From NCBI GenBank assembly GCA_031551515.1, contig JAVBNL010000028.1, positions 7,077-71,076 on the forward strand: a stretch of 64,000 nucleotides of DNA, given 5' to 3'. Both the position numbers and the translations under genes were made by a program. Source of the stretch: FLUQ01 sp031551515. GTDB taxonomy: Bacteria > Desulfobacterota > Desulfovibrionia > Desulfovibrionales > Desulfovibrionaceae. This document shows, one piece after another, positions 26,225-35,683 of this stretch (position 1 is its first letter; every line of letters begins with the position of its first letter). The notes below the pieces were generated by a model that worked only from the letters and a program-made list of their open reading frames with translations, was not told where the DNA came from and ran no database searches.

Positions 26225-28222
26225 TCAGCGTTTCCACGCCTTGTTGAACCGCGCCTTGATCTTCTCCGTGTCGGCCGGGACAAAGCCCTCGTTGACCGGG
26301 GTGAAGAGAAAGAGCTGCTGGCTGGCTTTGCCTTCCGGCGACCAGGCTATGGGGGCCATGCTCCAGGGCATGGCCTTGTGCCCGGAAAGAGCGGCGTTCA
26401 CCGTGCCCGCCGTCCAGCCCTGAGGGATATCCAGGGTCGCGGCGAAACGCACGAAGTCATAGCCGAGACCGGCCCAAAAATCCGGCTCGCCGTAGCCCGC
26501 TTTGGCAAAGGCGGCTTGCAGGTATTCCGCCGCCTGAGTGGGCGCCTCCATGTTCCAGGCGCCGGGGAAGACCCCCATGCCGTAATAGTGGGCGTCGATA
26601 TGGTCGTTGCCCGTCAGCCCCTGTTCCCACAGCGACGTGCCCAGCAGCACCTGCCGGGTTTCGCGGAAATAGAAGAGGTTGGGGACGATCAGCTCCATGT
26701 TCTTCCAGGTGTCGGGCAGAAAAATCGCCTGATAGGAAACGCCGGGAGCGTGGTTGGCGTTTTTGCTGGTACCCAGGAAAGAGCCCACGAACTTGTTCCA
26801 GGTTTCCGGCGACTTGCCCGGATATTTGGAACGAACGGCAACGCTCGCGCCCCGCGCCCGCGCCTGCTGCTCAAAGAGGTCGGCCATGCGCTCCGCATAG
26901 GGTTGATTGTCCGGCATCAAAATGGCGTAACTGGTCACGCCCAGTTCCTGCGTCAGGCGAAAAAGCGCGTTCATCTGGTCTTCGGGACCGGGGAAGAAGC
27001 GCCACGCGCCGCGCCCTTCTTCAGCCGCCGCGCCAAGCGTGGGCATGAAGGTCAAAAAGGCGCGGCTACCGGTCAGGCCCCTGGCCTGCGCCGCCGCGAA
27101 TTCCTGCGCACGCAGGGGGCCGCCCACCACGGTCACGTTAGGCGGCAAGGACGCGAGCTTGTCCAGCCAATCGGTCTTTTCCGTATCCAGCATCACCAGG
27201 CCGACGTCGTAATTGGCAGCGGCAAATTCTTTGCGGGCTATTTCCGCGCCGCGCGCGACCTTGTTGCCGATCATGCCCAGCGAGCCGCTAAGCGGCAGCG
27301 CCAGCACCAGCGTGCGCCCGCTGAGCGGCACCACCGGCGCGGCCGTGACGGAAGAAGACGCAGGCGCGCCCCAGACCGTGAAGATATCCGTTCCCGCAAG
27401 TTTGGTATCCGCGCGCAGCGCTTCAACTTCGGCTTTGGCCGCGTCCGCCCCGCCCGCGGCAAGGCCCGCGCGGCGGATCTGCTCAAGGCGCACCAGGGCG
27501 TAGGGGTATATTTTACTATTCTCGGGCGTCACAAGGCCCGCAAGGTTTTCCAGCACCGGGGGGTTCACCAGATGCAGCGCATCGAACAGCGAATATTCCA
27601 TGGCCATGCGCTGGTTCTTGTCCGGCGCTTTGGCGTACATGGCCGTCAGGCTGGTCAGGGCGTCGCTGCCGGAACCGCGCTCCCACTGGCTTTTGGCCAG
27701 AAAAAGAGCGGAAGAAGCGCGCAGTATGAAGGGCCGCTTTTCGTCGTTCACAACAGCCGTCGCCCGGCTTATGCCGTCATAGCGCGAAAGCTGCGGCAAG
27801 GCGGCCAGGAAGGTGTCTTGCCATTCTTTTTCCGCATCCGCCTTGGAATCAACGCTACGCCAGCGTTCCAGGGCGGTCACGCTCAAATAGGCGCGGCTGT
27901 TGGCCAGAGATGAAATCGCCAGCACCCGCGAAAGGCGGGCCGTGTCGGAGTTTGAAAGCCCTTGCTGCGACGAAAGCTGGGTGGCGATGCGTTCCGCCCT
28001 GGCCATATCGCCGGCGCGCAGGGCGGCTTCCGCCCCGTCAACCGAAAACTCGGCGACAGCAGCCTTGCCGGGCGTGCCGCTTTGCGTCGCGCGGCCGGTA
28101 TCGGCCGTGCCGCCCAGCGTCTTTTTGAAGCAGCCGCCCAGCGCAAAGCACAGGCAGAGCAAAAGTAAAACCGGAACAATAACCGGCACGCGCCGGAAAA
28201 TACGCTCATTTATCTGTTTCAT
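26225..28222 (-). CDS. Lipoprotein of the LpoA/LppC penicillin-binding-protein-activator type
   Basis: About 665 residues. The N-terminal signal ends in a lipobox (CFALGGC), so it is probably lipid-anchored. A helical repeat-like region (about 50-250) precedes a periplasmic-binding fold (LVLALPLSGSLGMIGNKVARG, then NVTVVGGPL, YAILMPDNQPYAERMADLF). This two-part design matches LpoA-like proteins, which activate peptidoglycan synthases, and also amino-acid-binding ABC proteins. Its length favours the first. ATG at 28222 is chosen over a GTG at 28231. It lies 17 bases upstream of gatC and is probably cotranscribed with it. Confidence 0.7.
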   Translation of the reverse strand: MKQINERIFRRVPVIVPVLLLLCLCFALGGCFKKTLGGTADTGRATQSGTPGKAAVAEFSVDGAEAALRAGDMARAERIATQLSSQQGLSNSDTARLSRVLAISSLANSRAYLSVTALERWRSVDSKADAEKEWQDTFLAALPQLSRYDGISRATAVVNDEKRPFILRASSALFLAKSQWERGSGSDALTSLTAMYAKAPDKNQRMAMEYSLFDALHLVNPPVLENLAGLVTPENSKIYPYALVRLEQIRRAGLAAGGADAAKAEVEALRADTKLAGTDIFTVWGAPASSSVTAAPVVPLSGRTLVLALPLSGSLGMIGNKVARGAEIARKEFAAANYDVGLVMLDTEKTDWLDKLASLPPNVTVVGGPLRAQEFAAAQARGLTGSRAFLTFMPTLGAAAEEGRGAWRFFPGPEDQMNALFRLTQELGVTSYAILMPDNQPYAERMADLFEQQARARGASVAVRSKYPGKSPETWNKFVGSFLGTSKNANHAPGVSYQAIFLPDTWKNMELIVPNLFYFRETRQVLLGTSLWEQGLTGNDHIDAHYYGMGVFPGAWNMEAPTQAAEYLQAAFAKAGYGEPDFWAGLGYDFVRFAATLDIPQGWTAGTVNAALSGHKAMPWSMAPIAWSPEGKASQQLFLFTPVNEGFVPADTEKIKARFNKAWKR

Positions 28223-28302
28223 GACATACACCCATAGAGGAGATACATACGACAGACCTGCAAAAATGTGACCCTACAGCGCTTCAATCGGCTTGTCCAT
28301 TT

Positions 28303-29172
28303 TCAATCAACAGTGTGCCCCGCCAGGCGCAACGCGTCGGCGGCAGCCCGCGTGTTGTCCTCACGCACCAAAAAATATCCGGTGCTGAAAGTGGTCACGT
28401 AATAAATGCTGATCCGTTCCGCCGCGATGATGGCGCTGAGGTTCGCCACCACGCCGGAGAGCGAAACGTCAAGTTCCGCCCGCAGCATGAAGGCCCGCCA
28501 GCCCTTGTCAAGCTTCAGCCCCGCGCCGCTCGCGGGCGCCGACTCTTCGGGCAGCACCAGCGAAAGCTCGTTGCCGCCCTGCGCCATGGCAAAAAAGGCT
28601 CCTGCCGCAACGGCGGGCACGGCTTCACCGGGCTCAAGGCGGCACAGGGCGTAGCGCTCGGGCAAAAGAGCGATGCGAAAACTGAAGGCTTTGCCGTTGG
28701 CCTGGGCGCGTTCCATGCGGCGCAGGTTGCGGCGGCGCGCGGCATCCGCCATGCGGCGGCGGTCTTCGGGCGTTTCGGGTATAAGCGGCCGCACCGCCGT
28801 GGGGCGGCCTTCTTCGTTCAGGGCCACAAAGGTCAGATAAGCCGTACCCACATGGCGCGTTTCGCCGGTATAGGGGTTTTCGGCCTCAATGCGCGCGCCC
28901 ACTTCAATGGAACTACGGTGCACCATGTTGACCGAGGTTCGGTAAAGCATGTCTTCGCCCATGCGCACCGGGCTTTTAAAATCCATGCGGTCGACGGAAA
29001 CCGTGACCACGCGGCTGCCCGCGTGCCGCGCCGCGGACATGCCGCCCGCCGTATCCAGGTGATACAAAATATACCCGCCGTGCATCACGCCGTTGGTGTT
29101 CGATTCCGCCGGCTGGGGCTTGTGCCGCATTTCCATGCGGCTGTGGCTTATGGGTTTTCCTTCCTGTGTCAT
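28303..29172 (-). CDS. Hotdog acyl-CoA thioesterase fused to a C-terminal ACT-like region
   Basis: About 289 residues. Residues about 1-140 are a YciA-type hotdog thioesterase: TNGVMHGGYILYHLDTAGG, VDRMDFKSPVRMGEDM, SSIEVGARIEAENPYTGE. Residues about 160-289 resemble a paired ACT (CASTOR-like) module: IALLPERYALCRLEPGE, LDVSLSGVVANLSAIIAAER and YYVTTFSTGYFLV. ACT modules bind small ligands such as amino acids, so activity may be ligand-gated. This pairing is unusual. GGAG with a 6-base gap marks the ATG at 29172; an ATG overlapping the kdsD stop (29187) is the alternative. Confidence 0.75.
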   Translation of the reverse strand: MTQEGKPISHSRMEMRHKPQPAESNTNGVMHGGYILYHLDTAGGMSAARHAGSRVVTVSVDRMDFKSPVRMGEDMLYRTSVNMVHRSSIEVGARIEAENPYTGETRHVGTAYLTFVALNEEGRPTAVRPLIPETPEDRRRMADAARRRNLRRMERAQANGKAFSFRIALLPERYALCRLEPGEAVPAVAAGAFFAMAQGGNELSLVLPEESAPASGAGLKLDKGWRAFMLRAELDVSLSGVVANLSAIIAAERISIYYVTTFSTGYFLVREDNTRAAADALRLAGHTVD

Positions 29173-29183
29173 GCGGCGCTCCG

Positions 29184-30176
29184 TCATACCGTGAAGTGTA
29201 CTTTGCCCTTGCCCAGAAGGTCGTGCAGGTGGATTATACCCAACAAAAGGCCGTCTTCTTTGATCACGGGCAGCACGGTGATGGCCGTCTGCTCCATCAG
29301 GTTGAGCAGTTCGGCCACGGACTGCTCCGCTTTGCCGTGGCGCGGGTTTTTCGTCATTACCGTCGATACGGGCGCGGCAAGATCCAGGTTGCCCCTGGCG
29401 GCACGGCGGCGAATGTCGCCATCCGTCATAATGCCGGTAAGCAGCCCTTCGCTGTCCGTCACCAGCACCGCGCCCAGGCCGCCCGCATCCTGCACCGCCA
29501 ACGCCGCCGCAACCGTGGCCGTTTGCAGCACCACGGGCAGGTTCTGGGTGTGCATGACCTCGGAAATCTTCAGGCGCAAACGCTGGCCCAGGCTGCCGCC
29601 GGGGTGAAAACGCTTGAAATCGTCGCGGGTAAAGGCTTTGGCGTGCACCAGGCAAACCGCCAGCGCGTCGCCCATGACCGTGGTGGCCGTGGTGCTGGTC
29701 GTGGGCGCAAGATCCATGGGGCAGGCCTCGCGCGGCACGCCGATACCAAGCACGATATCCGACAGCCTGGCCAGGGGAGACGCCGCGTCGCCGGTCATGG
29801 CGATCAGCTTCGGCCCCATGGAACGCAAGGCCGGGATGATGGCGTTCAGCTCTTCCGTCTTGCCGGAATAGGATATGGCGATCACCACGTCATCCGCTCT
29901 GATGGAGCCCAAATCGCCGTGCGCGCCTTCCACGGGGTGCAAAAAAAACGAGGGGGTGCCGGTGGAAGAAAGCGTGGCCGCCACCTTGCGGCCCACCAGG
30001 CCAGATTTGCCCAGGCCCGTGACCACCACCCGGCCTTTGCAGTTGGCCAAAACTTCAACGGCGGCGGAAAATTCGGAGCCCAAGCGTTCGGCCACGGCCT
30101 GCAATCCTTGCACCTCAACGGCGAACACTTCTTCGCGGGCGATTTTAACCCAGTCTTTCTTCATGCCGTCAGACAT
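29184..30176 (-). CDS. kdsD: Arabinose-5-phosphate isomerase (KdsD/KpsF family)
   Basis: A 330-residue SIS-domain protein with two CBS domains. SIS motifs are VVVTGLGKSGLVGRKVA, FFLHPVEGAHGDLG and VIAISYSGKTEELN. The family-specific block LAPTTSTTATTVMGDALA follows. The CBS pair starts at VMHTQNLPVV and ends ILPVIKEDGLLLGIIHLHDLL. It converts ribulose-5-P to arabinose-5-P, the first step of Kdo for lipopolysaccharide. It overlaps or abuts the thioesterase-ACT gene downstream. Confidence 0.95.
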   Translation of the reverse strand: MSDGMKKDWVKIAREEVFAVEVQGLQAVAERLGSEFSAAVEVLANCKGRVVVTGLGKSGLVGRKVAATLSSTGTPSFFLHPVEGAHGDLGSIRADDVVIAISYSGKTEELNAIIPALRSMGPKLIAMTGDAASPLARLSDIVLGIGVPREACPMDLAPTTSTTATTVMGDALAVCLVHAKAFTRDDFKRFHPGGSLGQRLRLKISEVMHTQNLPVVLQTATVAAALAVQDAGGLGAVLVTDSEGLLTGIMTDGDIRRRAARGNLDLAAPVSTVMTKNPRHGKAEQSVAELLNLMEQTAITVLPVIKEDGLLLGIIHLHDLLGKGKVHFTV

Positions 30177-30193
30177 AACGCACCTCTTGCGCC

Positions 30194-30703
30194 TTACGCG
30201 CTTCTTGCGCCTTTCGCGCCTTTCGCATCAGGGGCTTTTTCCCGGCGTCTGGCCATATAATAGACGATAATGGAACCGACCATCTTGCTCAGGGTCATCA
30301 GCAGCACGGACGGCACGGAAACAAAGCCCATCAGGGCGAGAAAAACCGCGCTGTCCACCGGCGTGCTGAACAGGCTTGAGAGCAGAACGCGCTGCGAAAA
30401 GGGCCTGCCGGTCCAGGTATACACGGCCCAGTCCAAAAATTCGCTGGTCAAAAAGGCGGCCACGCTGGCAAAAGCCACATCCGGCCCGGCCATGAACCAG
30501 CTGATGGCCCCGCCAACCAGCATGGCGGGCAGAATGCTGTGCCCCACCTCACGCTGGGCGTAATCGCGCAGCACAAAGGTGAAACCCACGATGAGCGAGG
30601 CCGGGGGCCAAACGTCGCCGCCGGGCAAGGTCAACGGGGTGATCACGGTGAACAGCCAGTTAACCAAAACCACGTTGGCTATGTAAACAAAGACGTAAAA
30701 CAC
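30194..30703 (-). CDS. VUT-family membrane transporter, probable queuosine-precursor transporter
   Basis: A 169-residue protein with about five hydrophobic helices. FVLRDYAQREVGH, FASVAAFLTSEFLDWAVYTW and SSLFSTPVDSAVFLAL are characteristic of the VUT/YhhQ group, whose known members take up preQ0/preQ1. A queF gene lies about 8 kb away in this window, consistent with queuosine metabolism. It lies 17 bases upstream of kdsD. Confidence 0.75.
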   Translation of the reverse strand: MFYVFVYIANVVLVNWLFTVITPLTLPGGDVWPPASLIVGFTFVLRDYAQREVGHSILPAMLVGGAISWFMAGPDVAFASVAAFLTSEFLDWAVYTWTGRPFSQRVLLSSLFSTPVDSAVFLALMGFVSVPSVLLMTLSKMVGSIIVYYMARRREKAPDAKGAKGARSA

Positions 30704-30781
30704 GAATATAACCTCATGCGGAGAATGACGCCGGAACCTTACACCTTTACCCCGTGCGCGGGGAAAGGTAAAGACACGCCG

Positions 30782-31519
30782 CTATGAAACGCGGTCGGCG
30801 CCGAGAGAGCGAGAGACGTTGTAAGCCGTCTGGCGGACCAGGCCGATCTTTTCCGTCAGCGTGGCATCGGCGAACCGCGCGCTGGCCCCGGAAATGGAAA
30901 GAACCGCCACCATCTCGTTTTTGGCGTTGAAGATAGGCGCGGCAATGGAAGAAACCCCCTCTTCGCGCTCTCCGTGCCCCACGGAATATCCGTTTTCGCG
31001 AATGCCGGCCAGGTCTTGCATGGACAAGCCCGGGGTCAGGGTCAAAACTTCTTCTTGCAGAGCCGGTTCCGCGTAAGACAACAGCATTTTCCCCGGCGCC
31101 CCCTTGTTGATGGGCAGAAAATCGCCGATATGGATCACCCGCCGCAAAGTAAAGGTGCCGTCAACGCGCTCGATGCACACCCGGTGCGCGCCCCGCTGCA
31201 CGTACAAACTGACGTTTTCGCCGCATTTATCGCGCAGGGCGGTCATATGCTCCAGCGCGACCTTGCGCAGGTCCAGGTTGGCGAAGCAGATAGCACCGAG
31301 ATGGGCTATCTGCGGCCCCAGGTAATAGCGCTTGGTATCGGCGTTTCTGGATAAAAAACCGCGCCGTTCCAGCGTGGAAAGCAGCCTGGTCGTGGTGCTG
31401 GGGGCAAGGTCGATCTTGCGGCATATCTCCACGAGAGACAGCTCCGGCTCTTCGGCGCTGAAGCATTGGAGTATGCTGAGGGCTCTGTCGGCTGTGCGGA
31501 TTGAATCGGATGCAGGCAT
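30782..31519 (-). CDS. IclR-family transcriptional regulator
   Basis: A 245-residue regulator. The winged helix-turn-helix is in residues about 8-65 (RALSILQCFSAEEPELSLVE, APSTTTRLLSTLERRGFL). The effector-binding domain contains LREKCGE-like LRDKCGENVSLYVQRG, GDFLPINKGAPGKMLLSY and GISSIAAPIF-like GVSSIAAPIFNAKNEMVAVL. It sits at the downstream end of the catabolic gene block on the same strand. A palindrome close to the remembered IclR consensus lies upstream of that block's first gene, so it is the likely regulator. Confidence 0.93.
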   Translation of the reverse strand: MPASDSIRTADRALSILQCFSAEEPELSLVEICRKIDLAPSTTTRLLSTLERRGFLSRNADTKRYYLGPQIAHLGAICFANLDLRKVALEHMTALRDKCGENVSLYVQRGAHRVCIERVDGTFTLRRVIHIGDFLPINKGAPGKMLLSYAEPALQEEVLTLTPGLSMQDLAGIRENGYSVGHGEREEGVSSIAAPIFNAKNEMVAVLSISGASARFADATLTEKIGLVRQTAYNVSRSLGADRVS

Positions 31520-31767
31520 ACGTCACTCGGAAAAAGATATCGGGATTACCGCGCGGGCGCGACAAAATCACCGTGCCTTTTCAGATAGGGAACCAGCCCG
31601 CCCGCGTCAAGCACTTACCGCATGCCGCCGCCCGCGCTGCTCGTGCCGATCCCGTGCCGAACAGCGCGGGGCCTGCGGCCGCAAAACGATACCGAGAATG
31701 GCCGTCATATAGACGGTGAACAAAATCCCGTATTTTTCCGCATGATTTTCGCTGCTGCGTTTACAGG

Positions 31768-32916
31768 TTAGGGAGCGACGAAATCCATCTGTCGAAAAAG
31801 AATTCTGCCGTTGCACATGGTCAGCTGCGGCATAAGCATCTCGGTTCCGTAGAATGATTCTTTGAACGTATCGGTGAACTTGACCCGTTTTTTCTCTTTA
31901 CGCAGAATGGCTACGTCGGCGAAAGCGCCGGGGGCCAGCGTTCCTATCTCTTTTTCCATACCCAGCCAACGGGCGGGGTTGGCCGCCGCGCAGCGGGCGA
32001 GAGCCGCCTCGTCCATGCCCAGGTTCAGGTATTTGGAAAGCAGATAGGCCATGCCCATGACGGGTTCGCGGTACATGGTCAGGGTTGAAAGGTCCGTGCT
32101 GATGAAATCCGGCAGGAAATCCTGTTTCAGGGCCTGGCGGGTCAAAGGCAACGAAAAATGCGCCGTGCCGTTGGCCGCGTCGAACAGAACCCCCCGTTCC
32201 CTTGCCCGGCGAATGCCCGCTGAAACGTTGCCTTCCGTATCCAGAATGGTATGCCCGTGCCCCTGATACACGTGGCAGACCACGTCGCCGGGGCGCAGCG
32301 CCTCCGCGATATCCTCAAGAGGCGCTGCGGGGTTGGTCACGTGCACCACCACAGGACGGTTCACGCTTTCAGCGAAAGCCACGGTGTGCTTCAAGGGGGC
32401 CAAGCCCAGTTCGCCCACGATATTCTTGCTTACCCGCGCCTTGATACCCACCAGCACATCAGGATATTCCGCGAACAGCTCACGCGTGCGCGCTTCGTCA
32501 TAACAGGCGGGATCCACGTTTTCGTGGTGCCGCCGCGTGCATAGGCCCGTGGGCGCGATGTTGAGCAAAGCCTTGATGCGCAGGGACGCCGTGGCGATTA
32601 TCGTATCGTGAAACGCCTGAAAGTTGGCGGAACCGGCGGTGCCGCCATCCAATATCGTGGTCACGCCGCCGGGCGGAAAAACGTATTCGTGCGGCACGCC
32701 GCTTTCGTTGCCTTTGTCATAGACGTGGGCGTGCATGTCGATAAAGCCGGGAAACACCAGACAGCCCGAGGCGTCGATGACATATTTCGGCGCCGCGTCT
32801 TCGGGCGCGGGAGCCTGAATGATACGCTTGCCTTTGACGTATACGTTGCCCGGCCCGTTCAGCCCCGCTGCCGGGTCGATAATATGGCCGTTGATGATTG
32901 CGATATCCGCTTGCAT
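31768..32916 (-). CDS. Amidohydrolase / deacetylase-family metal hydrolase
   Basis: A 382-residue amidohydrolase-superfamily enzyme. The metal ligands are visible: FIDMHAHVY (HxH), a probable carboxylated lysine in VGIKARVSK, VVVHVTNPA, VCHVYQGHGH and the aspartate in FISTDLSTL. The group includes enzymes annotated as dihydroorotase-like and deacetylase. The substrate is unknown; by context it acts on an N-acyl or cyclic amide or lactone form of the compound degraded by this block. It lies 25 bases from the enolase-superfamily gene. Confidence 0.85.
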   Translation of the reverse strand: MQADIAIINGHIIDPAAGLNGPGNVYVKGKRIIQAPAPEDAAPKYVIDASGCLVFPGFIDMHAHVYDKGNESGVPHEYVFPPGGVTTILDGGTAGSANFQAFHDTIIATASLRIKALLNIAPTGLCTRRHHENVDPACYDEARTRELFAEYPDVLVGIKARVSKNIVGELGLAPLKHTVAFAESVNRPVVVHVTNPAAPLEDIAEALRPGDVVCHVYQGHGHTILDTEGNVSAGIRRARERGVLFDAANGTAHFSLPLTRQALKQDFLPDFISTDLSTLTMYREPVMGMAYLLSKYLNLGMDEAALARCAAANPARWLGMEKEIGTLAPGAFADVAILRKEKKRVKFTDTFKESFYGTEMLMPQLTMCNGRILFRQMDFVAP

Positions 32917-32941
32917 GGATCCTCCGGTTGCATGACGCCGT

Positions 32942-34087
32942 TTACAGCGACTCTGACCAGCGCGCCGTCAGCCAGGGCTCCAGTTGCCGGGCGTCCAGCT
33001 CAAACCCCAGGCCGGGCGTTCGTGGCACGCTGATGGTGCCGTCGTTGTTCAGGGCTATCTCGCCGCACAGCGTCAACAAGGGGTTGTAGGTCACATCCAC
33101 TTCGATATAGGGGTACGGCATGGGTCCGCCGCCCCTGTGTTCCGTCAGCACGGCCCCGGCCTGCATGGAGGCGTAAAAGTTGACCAGGGTGCCGAACACG
33201 TGCGGCATCACGGGTATGCCGAACGCGTCGGCCAGCGCGGCGATGCGCGTAATGCCCGTGAACCCGCCGCAAACGCAGGGGTCGGGCTGGGCGATGGAAA
33301 AGGTTCCGGCCTGAAAAAATTCCCGGAACGCGGCCAGACTGCCCAACGCTTCGCCGCCGGAAACCGCAAAGGACACCGCGCGCGAAACGGCCTGATATCC
33401 GGGAATATCTTCAGGGGTGACCGGCTCTTCCATCCACAACAGCCCCGCTTCGTCCATGCGCCGTGCGGCTTCGATGGCGGCATGGGCGGTATAGCCCCGG
33501 TTGACGTCCACCATCAGAGCCGCATCATCCCCCACCTGTCGGCGCATGGCCGTCATGGCCCTGCCGTCGGCCGCCGGGCTTGCGCCAATGCGGGGTTTGA
33601 AACCGCGATAGCCTTTTTGCAGCAACTCGTCCGTATCGCGGACAAAATCGCGGTACTGGTCACCCCCGACTTTCAGGAAAGGCGCGCTGGCATAAGCGAA
33701 AAGCCTGTCGCGAAGAGCGCCGCCAAGCAAATCGCACACCGGCACGCCCTGCGCTCTGGCCCTGATGTCGTGCAGGGCGATATCCACCGCCGCCACCCCC
33801 ATGATGGAGGCCCCGCGCCGGTCATAGCCCATGCGCGCGCACATGGTCTGATACAGGCGGCCGGTCTCCAGAGGGTTTTGCCCCAACAGCCCGGATGCCG
33901 CCCGCGAACGGATAAACCCGGCGGACGCGTGCGGCGTGGAATACGTCTCGCCCCAGCCGCGCAGCCCGCTGTCGGTGACGATCTCCACCAGCAAAAATTC
34001 GCGGGACTTGAGCGTCTGTACGGAATTGGCCAGCGGTTCCGGCAGGGTAAAGGCCAGATGATAGCCGTTTATTTTCGTAATCTTCAC
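32942..34087 (-). CDS. Enolase-superfamily enzyme (mandelate racemase / muconate lactonizing type)
   Basis: A 381-residue protein with the N-terminal capping domain (to about 125) and barrel. GYRGFKPRIGAS takes the place of the KxK catalytic lysines; the second position is Arg, so the (S)-face base is altered. Metal ligands are MVDVNRG, WMEEPVTPED and VSGGEALGS; VMPHVFGT supplies the His of the other-face base. These features fit an acid-sugar or hydroxy-acid dehydratase or racemase. The substrate cannot be assigned. Confidence 0.88.
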   Translation of the reverse strand: MKITKINGYHLAFTLPEPLANSVQTLKSREFLLVEIVTDSGLRGWGETYSTPHASAGFIRSRAASGLLGQNPLETGRLYQTMCARMGYDRRGASIMGVAAVDIALHDIRARAQGVPVCDLLGGALRDRLFAYASAPFLKVGGDQYRDFVRDTDELLQKGYRGFKPRIGASPAADGRAMTAMRRQVGDDAALMVDVNRGYTAHAAIEAARRMDEAGLLWMEEPVTPEDIPGYQAVSRAVSFAVSGGEALGSLAAFREFFQAGTFSIAQPDPCVCGGFTGITRIAALADAFGIPVMPHVFGTLVNFYASMQAGAVLTEHRGGGPMPYPYIEVDVTYNPLLTLCGEIALNNDGTISVPRTPGLGFELDARQLEPWLTARWSESL

Positions 34088-34117
34088 GATCAGTTCCTTT
34101 TCGGCCGACGCCGGCGG

Positions 34118-35602
34118 TCAATATGAAAGGATCGGCCCCCAGAACGTGAACACGCAGATGAAGTACACGACGCAGGCGATGCCGCAGAGCAGCGGGCCGA
34201 CCTTGACGTAATCCTGCACAGCCAGCTTGCCCGTGCCGTAAACCACGATGCTCGGCACCGTGTTGTAGAACATCAGCAGCGGATACCCCGAAATGATCAT
34301 GCCCACGGGCAGAGCCAGCAAAACCGGGTCGATGCCCGCCGTTTTGGCCAGTTCAAGCAAAATGGGCACAAAAGCCGTGGCCATAGCCATGGTGGTGGCG
34401 AAAAGGATGTGCAGATACTGCACGACCACGATGACGATGCAAAGCAGCGCCGCCACCCCAAGCCCCTTGAGCCCGAGAAGGTTGAAAATGTTGAGGGCGA
34501 TCCATTTGGCGGCCCCGGTCTGCATCAGGATGCCGCCCAAAGACAGCCCGCCGCCGCAGATCAGCAACACGGACCACGAAACGCTTTTGCTCGTGCTTTC
34601 CCAATCCAGCACGCCGATCACGGGGCAAAAGAACAGGGAAACGGTAGCGATGCAGACCACGTTGATGTCGAGCTTCGTCCATGAACCGGTTATCCAGAGC
34701 AGCACCGTCAGAGCCATGATGACGGCCACGCGCACTTCCGGCGCGGTGATGGGACCGAGGCTTTCCAGGCGTTCGCGGATGAATTCCACCCCGCCGTCGA
34801 TCTCGTTCTTTTCCGGCTTGAAAACGATGTGCATGACCCACCAGGTGATGACGCACATCAGCGCCGCCGGGGGGAACCCCGCGACAAGCCATTGCGTGTA
34901 CGTGATGGGGGCCAAGCCGGCCTTGACCATGAAGTCCACGATGATCACGTTTGGTGGGCTGCCGGTCAGCACGCCCGCGCTGAGTATGGCGTTGACGAAA
35001 GCGATGGTGAGCAGAATGTTGATGGTGAACTTTGAGCGACCCGGCCCCTGATAATTGAAAAGATTGATCACCGCCAGAGCGATGGGCAGCAAGATGGCCG
35101 TGCGGGCCGTGGACGAGGGCAGCATGAAAGAAAGCACCATGCTGACCAGCACCATGCCGAAGGTGATGCGCCGCACCGAGCTGCCTGTTTTGCTCAAAAT
35201 CGCGAAAGTGATGCGGTCGGCCAGGCCGGTTTTGACCATGGCCGCCGCCAGAATGAAAGAACCGAACATCAGAAAGACGGATCCCCCGGCATAGGGGGGC
35301 AGCACCTGGCCCAGCTTCACCGTGTCGGTAAAAACCACGGCGGGAATGATGGCGAGGCTGGTGACCGCGAGATGGATCGATTCCGTCAGATATAAAACAA
35401 AAACCGCGGTGAAAATGGCTATGGCTTTCTGCCCGGCGAGGCTCAGGCCTTCGGGCTGCGGCAGAAAGGTGATCAACAGGGCCAGGCCGATAGCCAGCGG
35501 CAGGCCGATTTTTTTACGGAACGCGTCAAAACCCGAAGGACCGATCTTCCCCACCGCGCCCGCCGGGGCAACGGCGGCATTTACTTGCTGTGACGTTTGC
35601 AT
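34118..35602 (-). CDS. DASS-family (SLC13-type) dicarboxylate/anion symporter
   Basis: A 494-residue protein with about 11-12 hydrophobic helices and a cytoplasmic N-terminus of about 30 residues. Signature blocks are FLMFGSFILAAAMVKTGLADR, MLPSSTARTAILLPIAL, GVLTGSPPNVIIVDFMVKAG, LLICGGGLSLGGILMQTGAA and VQYLHILFATTMAMATAFVP. DASS proteins import di- and tricarboxylates or sulfate with Na+. In this block it is the likely uptake system for a carboxylic-acid substrate. Confidence 0.92.
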   Translation of the reverse strand: MQTSQQVNAAVAPAGAVGKIGPSGFDAFRKKIGLPLAIGLALLITFLPQPEGLSLAGQKAIAIFTAVFVLYLTESIHLAVTSLAIIPAVVFTDTVKLGQVLPPYAGGSVFLMFGSFILAAAMVKTGLADRITFAILSKTGSSVRRITFGMVLVSMVLSFMLPSSTARTAILLPIALAVINLFNYQGPGRSKFTINILLTIAFVNAILSAGVLTGSPPNVIIVDFMVKAGLAPITYTQWLVAGFPPAALMCVITWWVMHIVFKPEKNEIDGGVEFIRERLESLGPITAPEVRVAVIMALTVLLWITGSWTKLDINVVCIATVSLFFCPVIGVLDWESTSKSVSWSVLLICGGGLSLGGILMQTGAAKWIALNIFNLLGLKGLGVAALLCIVIVVVQYLHILFATTMAMATAFVPILLELAKTAGIDPVLLALPVGMIISGYPLLMFYNTVPSIVVYGTGKLAVQDYVKVGPLLCGIACVVYFICVFTFWGPILSY

Positions 35603-35683
35603 AGAGCGCCTCAGTGGTTTACAGGGTGCAACAACAAAACAATCAACCCTTTACGCAAAAGACTCCGGGCTCGCCCAGCCGTT

